From Hyphomonas sp. (GTDB lineage Bacteria > Pseudomonadota > Alphaproteobacteria > Caulobacterales > Hyphomonadaceae): a DNA stretch of 64,000 nucleotides. A model generated the notes under the pieces. That model did no database searches. It worked only from the letters and a program-made list of their open reading frames with translations, and was not told the DNA's origin. Shown here one piece after another: positions 1-8,200 of the stretch (position 1 is its first letter; every line of letters starts with the position of its first letter). The position numbers and the translations under genes were made by a program. The DNA is taken from assembly GCF_016125515.1 (NCBI RefSeq), contig NZ_WGLO01000001.1, forward strand, positions 349,639 to 413,638, in the 5' to 3' direction.

Positions 1-242
1 AGGCTTTCGTCATAGGTGACGTGGTCGGTGATGTGGTGCCCGCCCGCGCCCATAAGCAGGTCGTAAAGGCCGAGGCGTTTGGTTTCGGTGACGCCCCAGG
101 GGGCGATCCATTCGCCGCGTACACGGTCTTCATACTGCAAGGATTTTTCGAGCAGCAGGACGCGGCGGCCGGCGCGGGCCATGACGGCGGCGAGCGCGCT
201 GCCGCCGATGCCGCCGCCGACAATGACGAGATCGTAGGTCAT
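1..242 (-). CDS. FAD-dependent monooxygenase, N-terminal part (cut by window edge)
   Basis: The 80 visible codons begin MTYDLVIVGGGIGGSALA, the dinucleotide-binding beta-alpha-beta fold (GxGxxG at residues 9-14) that binds the ADP half of FAD, followed by an acidic residue (LLLEKS) at the end of the second strand. A motif RGEWIAPWG near residue 45 resembles the region after the fold in PHBH-type aromatic hydroxylases and geranylgeranyl-reductase-like proteins. The C-terminal two thirds and the substrate domain lie outside the window, so the substrate cannot be named. It is the first minus-strand gene and is separated from rnhB by about 90 bp. Confidence 0.75.
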   Translation of the reverse strand, partial: MTYDLVIVGGGIGGSALAAVMARAGRRVLLLEKSLQYEDRVRGEWIAPWGVTETKRLGLYDLLMGAGGHHITDHVTYDES

Positions 243-335
243 GCGCGGTTCCTCCGTCCGGCCTCTGACGGGCCGATGGACGCATACTGAACTTGGCAGA
301 CCGGCTTTGCAAACCCTGACGCGGGGTCCAGCAGG

Positions 336-914
336 TTAACCTGCCGCGAGGGCGGCGCGCACGGGAGCGAAGGTCATCCGGTGGATGGCGCAGGGGCCGA
401 GGCGGGTAAGGGCTTCGGCGTGGGCGGCGGTGCCATAGCCCTTGTGCTGGCTGAAGCCGTAGCCGGGATGCTCGGCGCAGAAGGCTTTCATCTGCGCGTC
501 GCGGTGTGTCTTGGCGAGGATCGAAGCGGCGGAGATCGCCGGCTCGGTGAGGTCGCCCTTGACGATGGCGGTGGCCGGGCAGGGCAGCTTTTTCGGCAGG
601 GCATTGCCGTCGATCAGGATATGCCCCGGCGCGGCGGACAGGCCGGCGACGGCGCGGGTCATGGCGAGGAAGGTCGCCTCGCGGATGTTGATCCGGTCGA
701 TCTCATCGGGGCTGGCTTCGGCTACGCACCAGGCGAGGGCGCGGGCGCGGATTTCAGGGGCGAGACGGTCGCGGGCGGCTTCGGAGAGTTTCTTGGAATC
801 GGTAAGGCCGGCGATGGGGCGGGCGGGATCGAGGATCACGGCGGCGGCCGTAACCGGCCCGGCCCAGGGGCCCCGGCCGGCTTCATCGACGCCGCAGGTG
901 AGGAACACCGCCAT
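336..914 (-). CDS. rnhB: Ribonuclease HII
   Basis: Cytosolic endonuclease that cuts the RNA strand of RNA-DNA hybrids and removes misincorporated ribonucleotides. The N-terminus has [13 protein letters not shown], where the Asp and Glu are catalytic metal ligands, followed by DSKKLSE, and a later Asp (ILIDGNALP); the C-terminal part has [11 protein letters not shown] and HKGYGTAAH, all hallmarks of the family. The length of 192 residues is typical. I chose the ATG at 914, just before [13 protein letters not shown]; an upstream in-frame ATG at 938 would add eight unconserved residues and overlap the preceding gene. It follows the SnoaL-like gene by 4 bp, so the two are probably co-transcribed. 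Confidence 0.96.
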   Translation of the reverse strand: MAVFLTCGVDEAGRGPWAGPVTAAAVILDPARPIAGLTDSKKLSEAARDRLAPEIRARALAWCVAEASPDEIDRINIREATFLAMTRAVAGLSAAPGHILIDGNALPKKLPCPATAIVKGDLTEPAISAASILAKTHRDAQMKAFCAEHPGYGFSQHKGYGTAAHAEALTRLGPCAIHRMTFAPVRAALAAG

Positions 915-918
915 TTGC

Positions 919-1332
919 TCAACCGGCCGAAGGCACAATGCGGTCTGCGTGGCGCAGCACGAGTTTCCAGCCGTCTTCTTCGCGGCGGAATACCGTGGTT
1001 ACACGCAGGGCCATGTCGACGATCTCGCCGGTGCCCACGCGCCTGACACGACTACGTTCAAAACCCGTGAGCTGCCCGAGGTCTGCCGTTTCGATACGCG
1101 TCACCTCTTCAAAGGCCATCGGCGCAACTTCGCCGTCGAACATGGCTGCGACCCGAGCGGATTCCCGGTTTATATTGTCCCAGCCCTTGACCGGCGCACC
1201 GAGCGGATTGGCAAGCACCGCGTCCGGACGACGTGACCAGAGCGCCATCGTCGGCCCGTTATCCCCTCGCGCCATGGCGCCCAGGGCGGCGTGGCTGGCG
1301 GCGATGGCGGCATTGAAATCCTTGGCGCTCAT
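919..1332 (-). CDS. SnoaL-like / NTF2-fold protein
   Basis: A 137-residue protein with the pattern of the DUF4440/SnoaL group: an N-terminal helix ([20 protein letters not shown]), then [14 protein letters not shown], a conserved WDNI segment and a C-terminal [11 protein letters not shown] strand. Such NTF2-like cones act as small isomerases, hydrolases or unassigned ligand binders; no specific reaction can be read here. The start is the ATG at 1332, which has GGAGG about 10 nt upstream; an ATG at 1353 is in frame but lacks this site. It lies 4 bp before rnhB on the same strand. Confidence 0.75.
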   Translation of the reverse strand: MSAKDFNAAIAASHAALGAMARGDNGPTMALWSRRPDAVLANPLGAPVKGWDNINRESARVAAMFDGEVAPMAFEEVTRIETADLGQLTGFERSRVRRVGTGEIVDMALRVTTVFRREEDGWKLVLRHADRIVPSAG

Positions 1333-1444
1333 GCGGGTTGGCCTCCGGGGCATCGCAATTGACGCTCCTGAATAAGCCGGAGTCGCCGGCGGTGGCCAGA
1401 GCAGGGCGGTTGACGCCCGCGCGCGGCGGATTTATCCAGCGCGC

Positions 1445-1531
1445 ATGTTCACGCGAAAGACCCTGCAACAGACCCAACAGACGCTCCCGATTGCGGCGCG
1501 TGTGTTTTTGTGTGGCTGGCCCAGGACCTGA
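1445..1531 (+). other. Possible 28-codon leader ORF before a terminator
   Basis: An ATG at 1445 opens 28 codons ending in TGA at 1529. The peptide starts MFTRKTLQQTQQTLP and ends FLCGWPRT. A strong intrinsic terminator begins 22 nt after the stop and the next gene starts at 1620, which is the order of an attenuation leader. There is only one Trp codon and no run of any one amino acid apart from paired Gln codons, and no good ribosome binding site is visible. It may equally be a chance ORF inside a small transcript. Confidence 0.25.
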
Positions 1532-1553
1532 AATCCCCGCGCCGAGCAGCTGC

Positions 1554-1584
1554 AAACCCCGCCCGAGTGGCGGGGTTTTTGTTT
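1554..1584 (+). terminator. Intrinsic terminator upstream of gene at 1620
   Basis: AACCCCGCC (1555-1563), loop CGAGT, GGCGGGGTT (1569-1577) form a GC-rich hairpin followed by a T-rich tract (TTTTTGTTT). It points to the right although no convincing plus-strand gene precedes it, so it ends either an unannotated small transcript or an attenuated leader. Confidence 0.7.
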
Positions 1585-1619
1585 GCGCCCCCGCTGCTCC
1601 CTAACCTGAGGAGACTGAC

Positions 1620-2054
1620 ATGAGTCTTGAAACCGATGACGAGATCGCAGCGACGGCGCATGCGATGATGGCGTGTACCCTGCCGAAGGCGGCCTGGACG
1701 CATGCGGCACACTTTGCCGTGGCGCTGTGGCTGCTGCAGGACCGGGAAGCGGCCGCCTATGCCGACATGCCGGGCCTGATCCGGCGCTACAACGAGTCCG
1801 TAGGCGGACGGAACACCGATACGGAAGGCTTTCACGAGACGATCACACGGGCCTCGCTGGACGTCGCGGCGGCCGCGTTGGCCGCGCGGGCGGGGGCGCC
1901 GTTGCATGCCGTGCTGGCGGACATGATGGCCGGGCCTTACGGGCGGTCAGACTGGATCCTGACGCACTGGACGAGGGACGTGCTGTTCTCGGTTGAGGCC
2001 CGGCGCGCCTGGGTGGCGCCGGATCTCGCTCCGCTGCTGGATCAATGCAGGTAG
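1620..2054 (+). CDS. Conserved hypothetical protein (WTHAAH motif)
   Basis: A 144-residue soluble protein of no known function. It contains WTHAAHFAVALWLL around residue 28, IRRYNESVGGRNT around residue 60, and FHETITRASL about ten residues later. This pattern recurs in a widespread family of small uncharacterised bacterial proteins, where the His, Asn and Glu are conserved; that is family recollection, not a search. A good ribosome site (GGAG) lies about 7 nt before the ATG. Its end overlaps the convergent TSUP gene by 13 bp. The terminator at 1554-1584 separates it from anything upstream. Confidence 0.7.
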   Translation: MSLETDDEIAATAHAMMACTLPKAAWTHAAHFAVALWLLQDREAAAYADMPGLIRRYNESVGGRNTDTEGFHETITRASLDVAAAALAARAGAPLHAVLADMMAGPYGRSDWILTHWTRDVLFSVEARRAWVAPDLAPLLDQCR

Positions 2055-2785
2055 CGATAGAGATTGTAGGCGCTGACCAGACAGATGGCGGCGCCGACCA
2101 GGATCGTCAGGGCTTTGCGCGGTACACGTTTGGCCGCAAAAGCAGCGATCGGCGCCGCCACAACACCGCCCACAAGCAGGCCCGCGGCTGCTTTGCCGAA
2201 ATTCGGGCCAAGCGCTAGGAGGAACGTGATCGACACTGCGAGCGTGACGAAGAATTCGGCGAGATTGACAGTGCCGACCATCTTGCTCGGCTGACCGCCG
2301 CGGGCGATCAAGTTTGACGCGACGACGGGTCCCCAACCGCCCCCGCCTATGGCGTCAGCCGCGCCGCCCAGGAAGCCCAGCATCCGTACACGGCCGATCT
2401 TGGGAGGGCTGCCGACGGGGCGCAGGCCCTTCCAGATCACGACAACGCCCATCGCAAAGAGGTAAGCTGCAATGAAGGGCCGGATCATGTCTGTGTCTGC
2501 CAGGCTGACCAGAACTGCGCCGACGGCTCCGCCCGCCGAGCCGAACAAGGCAAGGCGCCAGAAGATCTGCCAGTCCACGTTGCCGGCGGCGGCATGGGAA
2601 ATGCCGGACGCCGCCGTGGTGAACACTTCAGCAGAATGCACATTTGCGCTGGCGATAGCCGGAGGAACGCCCATGGCAATCATCGAGGAGGTCGAGACGA
2701 CACCATAGGCCATGCCCAACGTGCCATCGACCAACTGGGCGAGGAAGCCGATCAGGACAAACCAGATGAAAATGTCGACAACCAA
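2042..2785 (-). CDS. TSUP-family (TauE/SafE) membrane permease
   Basis: A hydrophobic protein of about 247 residues with roughly seven to eight predicted membrane segments. The N-terminal half has LAQLVDGTLGMAYG and the second half repeats the theme with GGAADAIGGGGWGPVVASNL, the two-fold internal repeat of the sulfite exporter TauE/SafE superfamily. Members carry sulfonate-related or other small organic anions across the inner membrane; the substrate here is unknown. No ATG fits the conserved start. I chose TTG at 2785 because AAAGGA lies about 7 nt upstream; TTG at 2791 is the alternative. A second TSUP gene is at 39730. Confidence 0.85.
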   Translation of the reverse strand: MVVDIFIWFVLIGFLAQLVDGTLGMAYGVVSTSSMIAMGVPPAIASANVHSAEVFTTAASGISHAAAGNVDWQIFWRLALFGSAGGAVGAVLVSLADTDMIRPFIAAYLFAMGVVVIWKGLRPVGSPPKIGRVRMLGFLGGAADAIGGGGWGPVVASNLIARGGQPSKMVGTVNLAEFFVTLAVSITFLLALGPNFGKAAAGLLVGGVVAAPIAAFAAKRVPRKALTILVGAAICLVSAYNLYRYLH

Positions 2786-3139
2786 TTGCAATTCCTTTGA
2801 AGCGGACAAGCGGGCGGTCGCAGGGGTTGGCCGAAGCCGGTCCCGGGACCGTGGCAAGGGGCGCACGTTGTGCAAAGTCGGTTCAGCTTGCTGACATGGG
2901 CCCAACCTTGGGCCCGAGTTATCTGATCTGCAGGTTCAGCGGTTCCTGTTTCATCCGTAAGGGAACCATATACCGCTCTACCCGGGCCGGAGGAAGCGGG
3001 ATTCGTTTTAGCCGCCCTATTTCGTCGGTTGAGGACGATGGCGGGTGTATTTTTTCCGGGACGCCATTGCCGGGAAATGGAAACAGGCAGATAATGCGAG
3101 GTGTGCCAGCGCGTGCTGGTGCTTTCCAGGACGACACAA

Positions 3140-3514
3140 ATGGGCCGCCTTCTGAAGGCTCTGATCTCAACTGTTCTCATCATCGAAATCGCAACCATCT
3201 TCTCCGAGACGTCCGTCTGGGCGCTGGTGTCGGAACTACACCTTCCGGGTGTGGTGATGATGCCGGCACTGGTGCTGACCGGGCTCGGCATGCTGGTTCT
3301 CGGTGCGCAGGTGTTCCGCATGGCCCTGCGCTCCGAGCGCCGGATGGAGGAAGACGCGGCTGCGGCGAAGGACGCCGCGCCGGAGCTGCCCGTGATGGCG
3401 GCGCCGGGCCGGCGCAATCCGAATGAAATCGATGGCACAGCGCGGCCGCGTGTGGCGGATTCGCCGCCGGGGCCTGTGCCGCCGCCTTTGACCCGCGACC
3501 GCTCCCGCCTCTAG
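3140..3514 (+). CDS. Small membrane protein of unknown function
   Basis: A 124-residue protein with two hydrophobic stretches (residues 3-22 and about 34-60) joined by a short loop, then a charged and proline-rich tail that is probably cytosolic (PGPVPPPLTRDRSRL at the end). No enzymatic motif is visible. ATG at 3140 follows CAGGA by about 9 nt; an in-frame ATG at 3101 would add 13 residues. The roughly 350 bp before it, back to the TSUP start, hold no convincing gene, only a short hairpin (GGGCCC...GGGCCC near 2897-2914). Confidence 0.6.
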   Translation: MGRLLKALISTVLIIEIATIFSETSVWALVSELHLPGVVMMPALVLTGLGMLVLGAQVFRMALRSERRMEEDAAAAKDAAPELPVMAAPGRRNPNEIDGTARPRVADSPPGPVPPPLTRDRSRL

Positions 3515-3590
3515 CCGCCGCTTCGCGCTACGTGACGGCTGGCCTTTCGGGGCCGGGCGCGCCAGCATGTGCGAAACGGAGGACAAGCGC

Positions 3591-4364
3591 ATGGATTTCG
3601 GACTCAAGGACAAGGTGATCTTCATCGCCGGGGCAAGCCGGGGTATTGGCCACGGGATTGCCGAAAGCCTGCTCGGCGAAGGCGCGAAAGTGGCGCTAAC
3701 GGCACGCGGAGCCGAAGCGCTGGAGGCGACGAAAGCGGAATTCGCGGCGCGCTTCGGCCAGGATAAGGTGTGGAGCTTTGCCGGGGACCTGACTCAGACC
3801 GCGCCCATCGAGGCGGCGTTGGCCGCGTGCGAGGCGGAGTTCGGGCCGATCACGGGCGCGGTGGCAAATGTGGGTCTGTCGCCGTCGCCGCTGGGGCTTG
3901 ATGTGTCGGATGAGGAATGGCAGGCGGGGCTGGACCAGAACCTCAACTCGGCCTTCCGCCTGGCGCGCGGGGCGATCCCCCGCATGGCCCAGAATGGCGG
4001 CGGCAGCTTCCTGTTCATCAGTTCGATTGCCGGCCTTGGCGCACTCGGCACGCCGCTGGATTATGGCGCGACGAAAGCCGCCGTGAACCATCTCTCGACC
4101 AGCGTGGCGCGCTTCGCGTTCGATACCAAAGTCCGGGTCAATACAATCGCACCGGGCAACATTATCTTTCCGGGTAACAATTGGGAAAAACAGTCCACCG
4201 GTCCGCGCGCCGATGCGTGGTGGCGCTGGATCAAGCGCGAGGTGCCGATGAAACGTTTCGGCACGCCGCGGGAGATCGGCGATACAGCAACCTTCCTGCT
4301 GTCGGAGCGAGCGAGCTTCATCAACGGTGCCGTGGTGCCGGTGGATGGGGGGCAGACGCGGTAG
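3591..4364 (+). CDS. Short-chain dehydrogenase/reductase (SDR)
   Basis: A classical SDR of 257 residues that oxidises or reduces an alcohol/carbonyl with NAD(P). The cofactor motif is GASRGIG (about residues 13-19); the active site has Ser in SSIAGLG and YGATK (Tyr and Lys) near residue 155. The usual NNAG motif is replaced by VANVG. The C-terminus ends in the typical INGAVVPVDGGQTR. A strong ribosome site (GGAGG) precedes ATG at 3591, so the upstream in-frame ATG at 3567 is not used. The substrate cannot be told from sequence. Confidence 0.92.
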   Translation: MDFGLKDKVIFIAGASRGIGHGIAESLLGEGAKVALTARGAEALEATKAEFAARFGQDKVWSFAGDLTQTAPIEAALAACEAEFGPITGAVANVGLSPSPLGLDVSDEEWQAGLDQNLNSAFRLARGAIPRMAQNGGGSFLFISSIAGLGALGTPLDYGATKAAVNHLSTSVARFAFDTKVRVNTIAPGNIIFPGNNWEKQSTGPRADAWWRWIKREVPMKRFGTPREIGDTATFLLSERASFINGAVVPVDGGQTR

Positions 4365-4399
4365 GGTCTGGAAGGTCCCTTCGCGCGCGCCTAGGGCCG

Positions 4400-4421
4400 C
4401 CTCTCCCGTGAACGGGAGAGG
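4400..4421. repeat. Palindromic hairpin between convergent genes
   Basis: CCTCTCCCGT and ACGGGAGAGG are perfect inverted arms separated by two bases, with no T tract on either side. It sits in the short gap between the convergent SDR and the secreted protein at 4444. It could stabilise mRNA ends or be one copy of a dispersed intergenic repeat; I saw no second copy in this window. Confidence 0.5.
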
Positions 4422-4443
4422 ACGGGACAGATCCGTGAACGGA

Positions 4444-4875
4444 CTATTGTAGGCCGGCGCCGACGACCGGTTTCAGCAGGATCTTTTCCTTCGGAGCGCC
4501 GAAACAGTCGCCGCGCTTCAGGGTGATCTTCGAGGGAAAGCCCTTCTTGTGGAAGCGCACTTCCATGATGCCCCAGCGCTGCCAGGCCATGCCGTCCGGC
4601 GTGTTGATCGAGACCGGGCAGGTCTTGCCGACATAGGTAGGCTCGACCCAGTAGCCGGTATAGGTGCCGCGATTGTCGAAATTGCCGCCGAGGCCGGGCA
4701 CGAAGATATAGGACTGCTCGACACCCATGACCGGCGTGTAGCCGAGGATGGCGGTGTTGCCGTCGTCGTTGAGATAGGTGACCTGATTGCCGCTGGGCAG
4801 GGTCCAGACTTCGTCGGCAAAAGCGGCCAGCGGTAAGGTGGCCAGCAGGGCAGCGGTGATGAGTGTGCGGAACAT
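4444..4875 (-). CDS. Secreted hypothetical protein
   Basis: A 143-residue protein with a clear Sec signal peptide (MFRTLITAALLATLPLAAFA, cleavage after AFA). The mature part is rich in beta-type segments and aromatic residues and has two Cys (TCPVSI and GDCFG) that could form a disulfide in the periplasm. No family is recognised. Convergent with the SDR gene; its start is preceded by GGGAGGAGA-like purines about 6 to 12 nt upstream. Confidence 0.7.
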   Translation of the reverse strand: MFRTLITAALLATLPLAAFADEVWTLPSGNQVTYLNDDGNTAILGYTPVMGVEQSYIFVPGLGGNFDNRGTYTGYWVEPTYVGKTCPVSINTPDGMAWQRWGIMEVRFHKKGFPSKITLKRGDCFGAPKEKILLKPVVGAGLQ

Positions 4876-4946
4876 GTGGCGTCTCCTCCCAAGAGGCGAC
4901 CAGCTAAGCAGACGCTGCGAAAATAGATAGCCGGATTTTGCGGCGA

Positions 4947-5930
4947 TCAGACGACCCGGCCTTTGAGGCTGGTGAGCCAGGGCAGGAGGGCGGCGTTGAC
5001 CTCGGCGGGGCGCTCCTGCTGGGTCCAGTGGCCGCAGCCGGGCAGGACGACCGCCGTTTCAAGGTTCGGCACGGCGGGGCGCATCTTGCCGATGGGGTCG
5101 GTGACCATGCCGAAGCCGTTGAAGGCGGGGTCCTTGTCGCCGGCGACGAAACAAGCCGGCTGGGTGATCGTCCTGCCGCGGAAGGGCGAGAGCAACTCGA
5201 AGTCGCGCGTGTGGTTGCGGTAACGGCTGATCGGGCCGAACAGGCCGGAGCGGCGGAATTCCGCTTCGTAATAGTCGAGATCGGCCTCGGACATCCAGGC
5301 GGGCAGCGTGTCAGGCACGGTGAGGCTGTCCATTAGTGTGGCGCTGGAAGGCAGGCCGAGCTTCCATTCGCCCGGCTTCGCGTCACCCGAGATGGAATAG
5401 TAGAACGCGGCAAGGAAGCGGCGCAGATCCGCTTCGAGGTCGGCTTCGGAGCGGCCGGGCGTGCGGAAATAGGACTGATAGAAGAACCGGTCCCGGTCGT
5501 CGAAGACGCGCTTGATCACATCGTCGAAGGAGAACTCCGGCGCGCCGTAGAAAGGCACGGACAGCGCGGCGACGGCGGCGATCCGGTCCGGATGGGTGAG
5601 TGTGGTGTTCCAGACCTGGGGCGCGCCCCAGTCATGGCCGAGGAGGATGAATTTCTGCTCGGGCGAAAAGGCGGCGCCGACGCCGAGGATGTCGCCGATA
5701 AGGGCTTCCATCCGGTAGTCGGCGACCTCGGGCAGGCGCGAGGAGCCGCCATAGCCGCGCACATCCATGGCGGCGGCCGTGAAGCCGGCCGCGGCAATGG
5801 GGCCGATCTGGTGGCGCCAGGAATACCAGCTTTCCGGAAACCCATGGACCATTAGAACCAGCGGGCCGCTGCCTTCGAGCGCAACTCGGATCTGCGCGGC
5901 GCCTGCATCGATGGTACGGAATTCGGGCAT
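4947..5930 (-). CDS. Alpha/beta hydrolase, soluble epoxide-hydrolase type
   Basis: A 327-residue alpha/beta hydrolase. HGFPESWYSWRHQ gives the oxyanion-hole HGxP motif, GHDWGAPQVW has the nucleophile Asp in the position used by epoxide hydrolases and dehalogenases, and GCGHWTQQERP carries the catalytic His; the acid is probably the Asp in AGDKDPAF. A cap domain with several Tyr lies between residues 140 and 240, fitting the two ring-opening Tyr of epoxide hydrolases. Likely reaction: hydration of an epoxide to a diol; substrate unknown. Single minus-strand gene. Confidence 0.88.
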   Translation of the reverse strand: MPEFRTIDAGAAQIRVALEGSGPLVLMVHGFPESWYSWRHQIGPIAAAGFTAAAMDVRGYGGSSRLPEVADYRMEALIGDILGVGAAFSPEQKFILLGHDWGAPQVWNTTLTHPDRIAAVAALSVPFYGAPEFSFDDVIKRVFDDRDRFFYQSYFRTPGRSEADLEADLRRFLAAFYYSISGDAKPGEWKLGLPSSATLMDSLTVPDTLPAWMSEADLDYYEAEFRRSGLFGPISRYRNHTRDFELLSPFRGRTITQPACFVAGDKDPAFNGFGMVTDPIGKMRPAVPNLETAVVLPGCGHWTQQERPAEVNAALLPWLTSLKGRVV

Positions 5931-6067
5931 CGGGGCCTCCCTCGTTTTTTCGGAGGCTGCGACAGGCGGAGGCCGGGCGCAAGGCGCGCCGCCGCGTCAG
6001 GCCTTGCCGAAGCGCGCGGCGCAGGGTTCACTCACGCCGAGCCGTTGCAGCCCAAGGGATGAGTTTC

Positions 6068-6847
6068 ATGACCGAACTGTTGGCGTCGCCTGCCTTCTGG
6101 GGATCGCTTGCGACCCTGACCTTCCTCGAAATCGTGCTGGGCATCGACAACCTGTTGTTCGTGTCGATTGCGACCGGCAAGCTGGAGGGCAAGCAGAAGG
6201 TCACTGCAACCCGCGTCGGCGTGTGGGGCGCGATGGTGCTGCGCATCGCCATGCTGGCCGTGATCTTCTGGATCCTGCAGCTGGACAAGAACCCGCTGTT
6301 CGAAGTGCCGCACGGAATGGCGGTTTTCCTGGCGGGCGGCAGCGAAGAAGCGCTGCATCATATCGAATATGTGACGCTGAAGGACGTGATCCTGTTTGCG
6401 GGCGGCCTGTTCCTGCTGTGGAAGGGCACGCAGGAGATCCATGCCTCGGTGGAAGGCACGCATGAGGCCGACGCCGACGCGAAGAACAGTTTCAGCGGGG
6501 TGATCGTGCAGCTGTTCGTGATCAACATCGTCTTCTCGATGGACTCGGTGATCACGGCCGTGGGGATGACGACCATTCTGGAAGTGATGATCGCGGCGGT
6601 GGTGCTGTCGACGCTGGTGATGGCGGTTGCGGCTGATCCGCTGGCGAAGTTCATCGCCAACCATCCGACCACCAAGATGCTCGCCCTGTCATTCATCCTG
6701 TTGGTGGGTGTGGCGCTTGTGGCCGACGGGCTCGGCTTCCACATTCCCCGCGGGTATCTCTATTTCGCGATCGCGTTCTCGCTGGGCGTCGAACTGCTGA
6801 ACATCCAGATGCGGAAGAATACGAAAGGGGCGGGCGGGGCGCATTGA
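6068..6847 (+). CDS. TerC-family integral membrane protein
   Basis: A 259-residue inner-membrane protein with about seven membrane spans. The family signatures are EIVLGIDNLLFVSI near residue 22, with the conserved Glu and Asp inside membrane helices, and the matching IVFSMDSVITAVGM in the second half. TerC proteins are linked to tellurium resistance and, in other members, to metal (manganese) export; which applies here is not known. The ATG at 6068 is 9 nt after AAGGG; the in-frame ATG at 6059 overlaps that site. Confidence 0.92.
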   Translation: MTELLASPAFWGSLATLTFLEIVLGIDNLLFVSIATGKLEGKQKVTATRVGVWGAMVLRIAMLAVIFWILQLDKNPLFEVPHGMAVFLAGGSEEALHHIEYVTLKDVILFAGGLFLLWKGTQEIHASVEGTHEADADAKNSFSGVIVQLFVINIVFSMDSVITAVGMTTILEVMIAAVVLSTLVMAVAADPLAKFIANHPTTKMLALSFILLVGVALVADGLGFHIPRGYLYFAIAFSLGVELLNIQMRKNTKGAGGAH

Positions 6848-6903
6848 GCCTTGCCGGGCCTGCTCCCCATTGAGGGGTTAAAAAAAACAAAGGGAGGAAC
6901 AAC

Positions 6904-7692
6904 ATGACGGCGCATCATATCAAGCTCGAGAAGACCGAGGATGGCATTGCCATCCTGACCATCGACCGCGCGGAAAAGCGCAATGCGATGACCTATGCTA
7001 TGCTGTTCGCGTTCATCGAGAAGGTGCGGGAAGTCTCCGCAGATGACAGCGTCCGTGTGCTGATCGTGACCGGGGCGGGCGGCACGTTCTGTGCCGGCAC
7101 GGACCTCGCGGACCTGTCGACGATTCCGGGCGAGACACGCGGCGTGCGCGGCGAGGCGCATGAGGGCGATGTGTGGTGGCCGCTGGTCTCATGTCCGAAG
7201 CCGGTGATCGGCGCGATTGACGGCTTTGCCGTGGGCATGGGCGCGGAGTTCTCCAGCCAGTGCGATGTGCGCATCGTCAGCGACCGGGCGCGGTTTGCCT
7301 GGAACTTTGCGCACCGGGGGCTGGTGCCGGATACCGGCGCGGGCAGCTGGATCCTGCCGCGCCTGATCGGGCACAGCCGGGCCTTGCGGCTGCTCTATTC
7401 CGGCGGCTTCCTCGAAGCGGTCGAGGCAAAAGAGATCGGCTATGCCAACGCTGTGGTGGCGCCGGAAGCACTGATGGAGACAGCGCTCGCCGAGGCGCGG
7501 CGGTATCTCGCCTCCTCGCCTTTCTCGATCCGCCACATGAAGGCGCTGGTCTATGAAGGCCTGGCGCGCGACCTGCCGGATCACATGAAAGCGCACGTGA
7601 CCGCGCTGTCGGCCTGTTTCAAATCGGCGGACCACAAGGAAGGCGTCGCCTCCTTCCTCGAGAAGCGGCCGGCAAAATTCACCGGCCGCTGA
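6904..7692 (+). CDS. Enoyl-CoA hydratase/isomerase family protein
   Basis: A 262-residue crotonase-fold enzyme. AGGTFCAGTDLADL near residue 55 and GFAVGMGAEFSSQCDVRI near residue 105 form the CoA-ester oxyanion hole; the Glu of GAE is in a catalytic position, and LVPDTGAG is in the position of the second acidic residue. Probably hydrates or isomerises an enoyl-CoA in fatty-acid or related breakdown. It has a strong AGGGAGGA ribosome site. The thiolase (50147) and acyl-CoA dehydrogenase (55720) elsewhere in the window could supply partner reactions, but they are not linked to it. Confidence 0.9.
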   Translation: MTAHHIKLEKTEDGIAILTIDRAEKRNAMTYAMLFAFIEKVREVSADDSVRVLIVTGAGGTFCAGTDLADLSTIPGETRGVRGEAHEGDVWWPLVSCPKPVIGAIDGFAVGMGAEFSSQCDVRIVSDRARFAWNFAHRGLVPDTGAGSWILPRLIGHSRALRLLYSGGFLEAVEAKEIGYANAVVAPEALMETALAEARRYLASSPFSIRHMKALVYEGLARDLPDHMKAHVTALSACFKSADHKEGVASFLEKRPAKFTGR

Positions 7693-7700
7693 GGTGGGCC

Positions 7701-8069
7701 TCAACCCATGTAGAAGGCGTTGAGCTTGTTGCCGTCGAGGTCGCGGAAATAGCCGGCATAGAAGGTCTCGCTGCGCGGGCCGGGGGCCCCTTCATCAGTG
7801 CCGCCAAGGGTAAGGGCGAGGGCGTGCAGCCGGTCGACCTGCGCCTTGTCCTTCGCCTGCAGGGCCACCATGATACCGTTGCCGACGCTCATCGGATTGC
7901 CGTCGAACGGCAAGGTGATGCCGATCCCGGCCGGGCCGTCCGGATTTCCCCAGGCGATGGTCTTGTCTGTCGTGAACATGCGCGGCGTGCCGAGTTCGGC
8001 GGCGAGCGCATCGTAGAATACGGCGGCCTTTTCGAGGTCGCGCGTGCCGAGCGTAACGTATCCGATCAT
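7701..8069 (-). CDS. VOC/glyoxalase-like protein
   Basis: A 122-residue vicinal-oxygen-chelate protein with the paired beta-alpha-beta-beta-beta units of the fold: an N-terminal GYVTLGTRDLEKAAVFYD and a C-terminal TFYAGYFRDLDGNKLNAF. It belongs to the single-domain group often annotated as glyoxalase/bleomycin resistance protein. Its C-terminal half, with GTDEGAPG, is close to that of the protein at 26730. Start at 8069 follows AAGGAGG; the ATG at 8099 is rejected. It is divergent from the quinone oxidoreductase. Confidence 0.85.
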   Translation of the reverse strand: MIGYVTLGTRDLEKAAVFYDALAAELGTPRMFTTDKTIAWGNPDGPAGIGITLPFDGNPMSVGNGIMVALQAKDKAQVDRLHALALTLGGTDEGAPGPRSETFYAGYFRDLDGNKLNAFYMG

Positions 8070-8200
8070 TGTTTTGTCCTCCTTGCGGAATCGGAACATA
8101 ACAAGAACAAATTAGACTTGTCGAGTGAAGTTTTTACAACGGCATTTGACCTTGGCGCAGGCCGGGGCTTCAACTGGTGAAAACCCGAGAGGACCAGCCG

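Noticed and set aside
1445..1531. trp-type attenuator peptide
   Set aside because: Only one Trp codon, and the next gene is not a trp gene. Kept as a low-confidence leader only.
6860..6890. CCCCATTGAGGGG followed by TTAAAAAAAA before the enoyl-CoA hydratase
   Set aside because: A 4-bp stem with an A run instead of a T run on this strand is not a terminator; the A-rich stretch lies next to the ribosome site.
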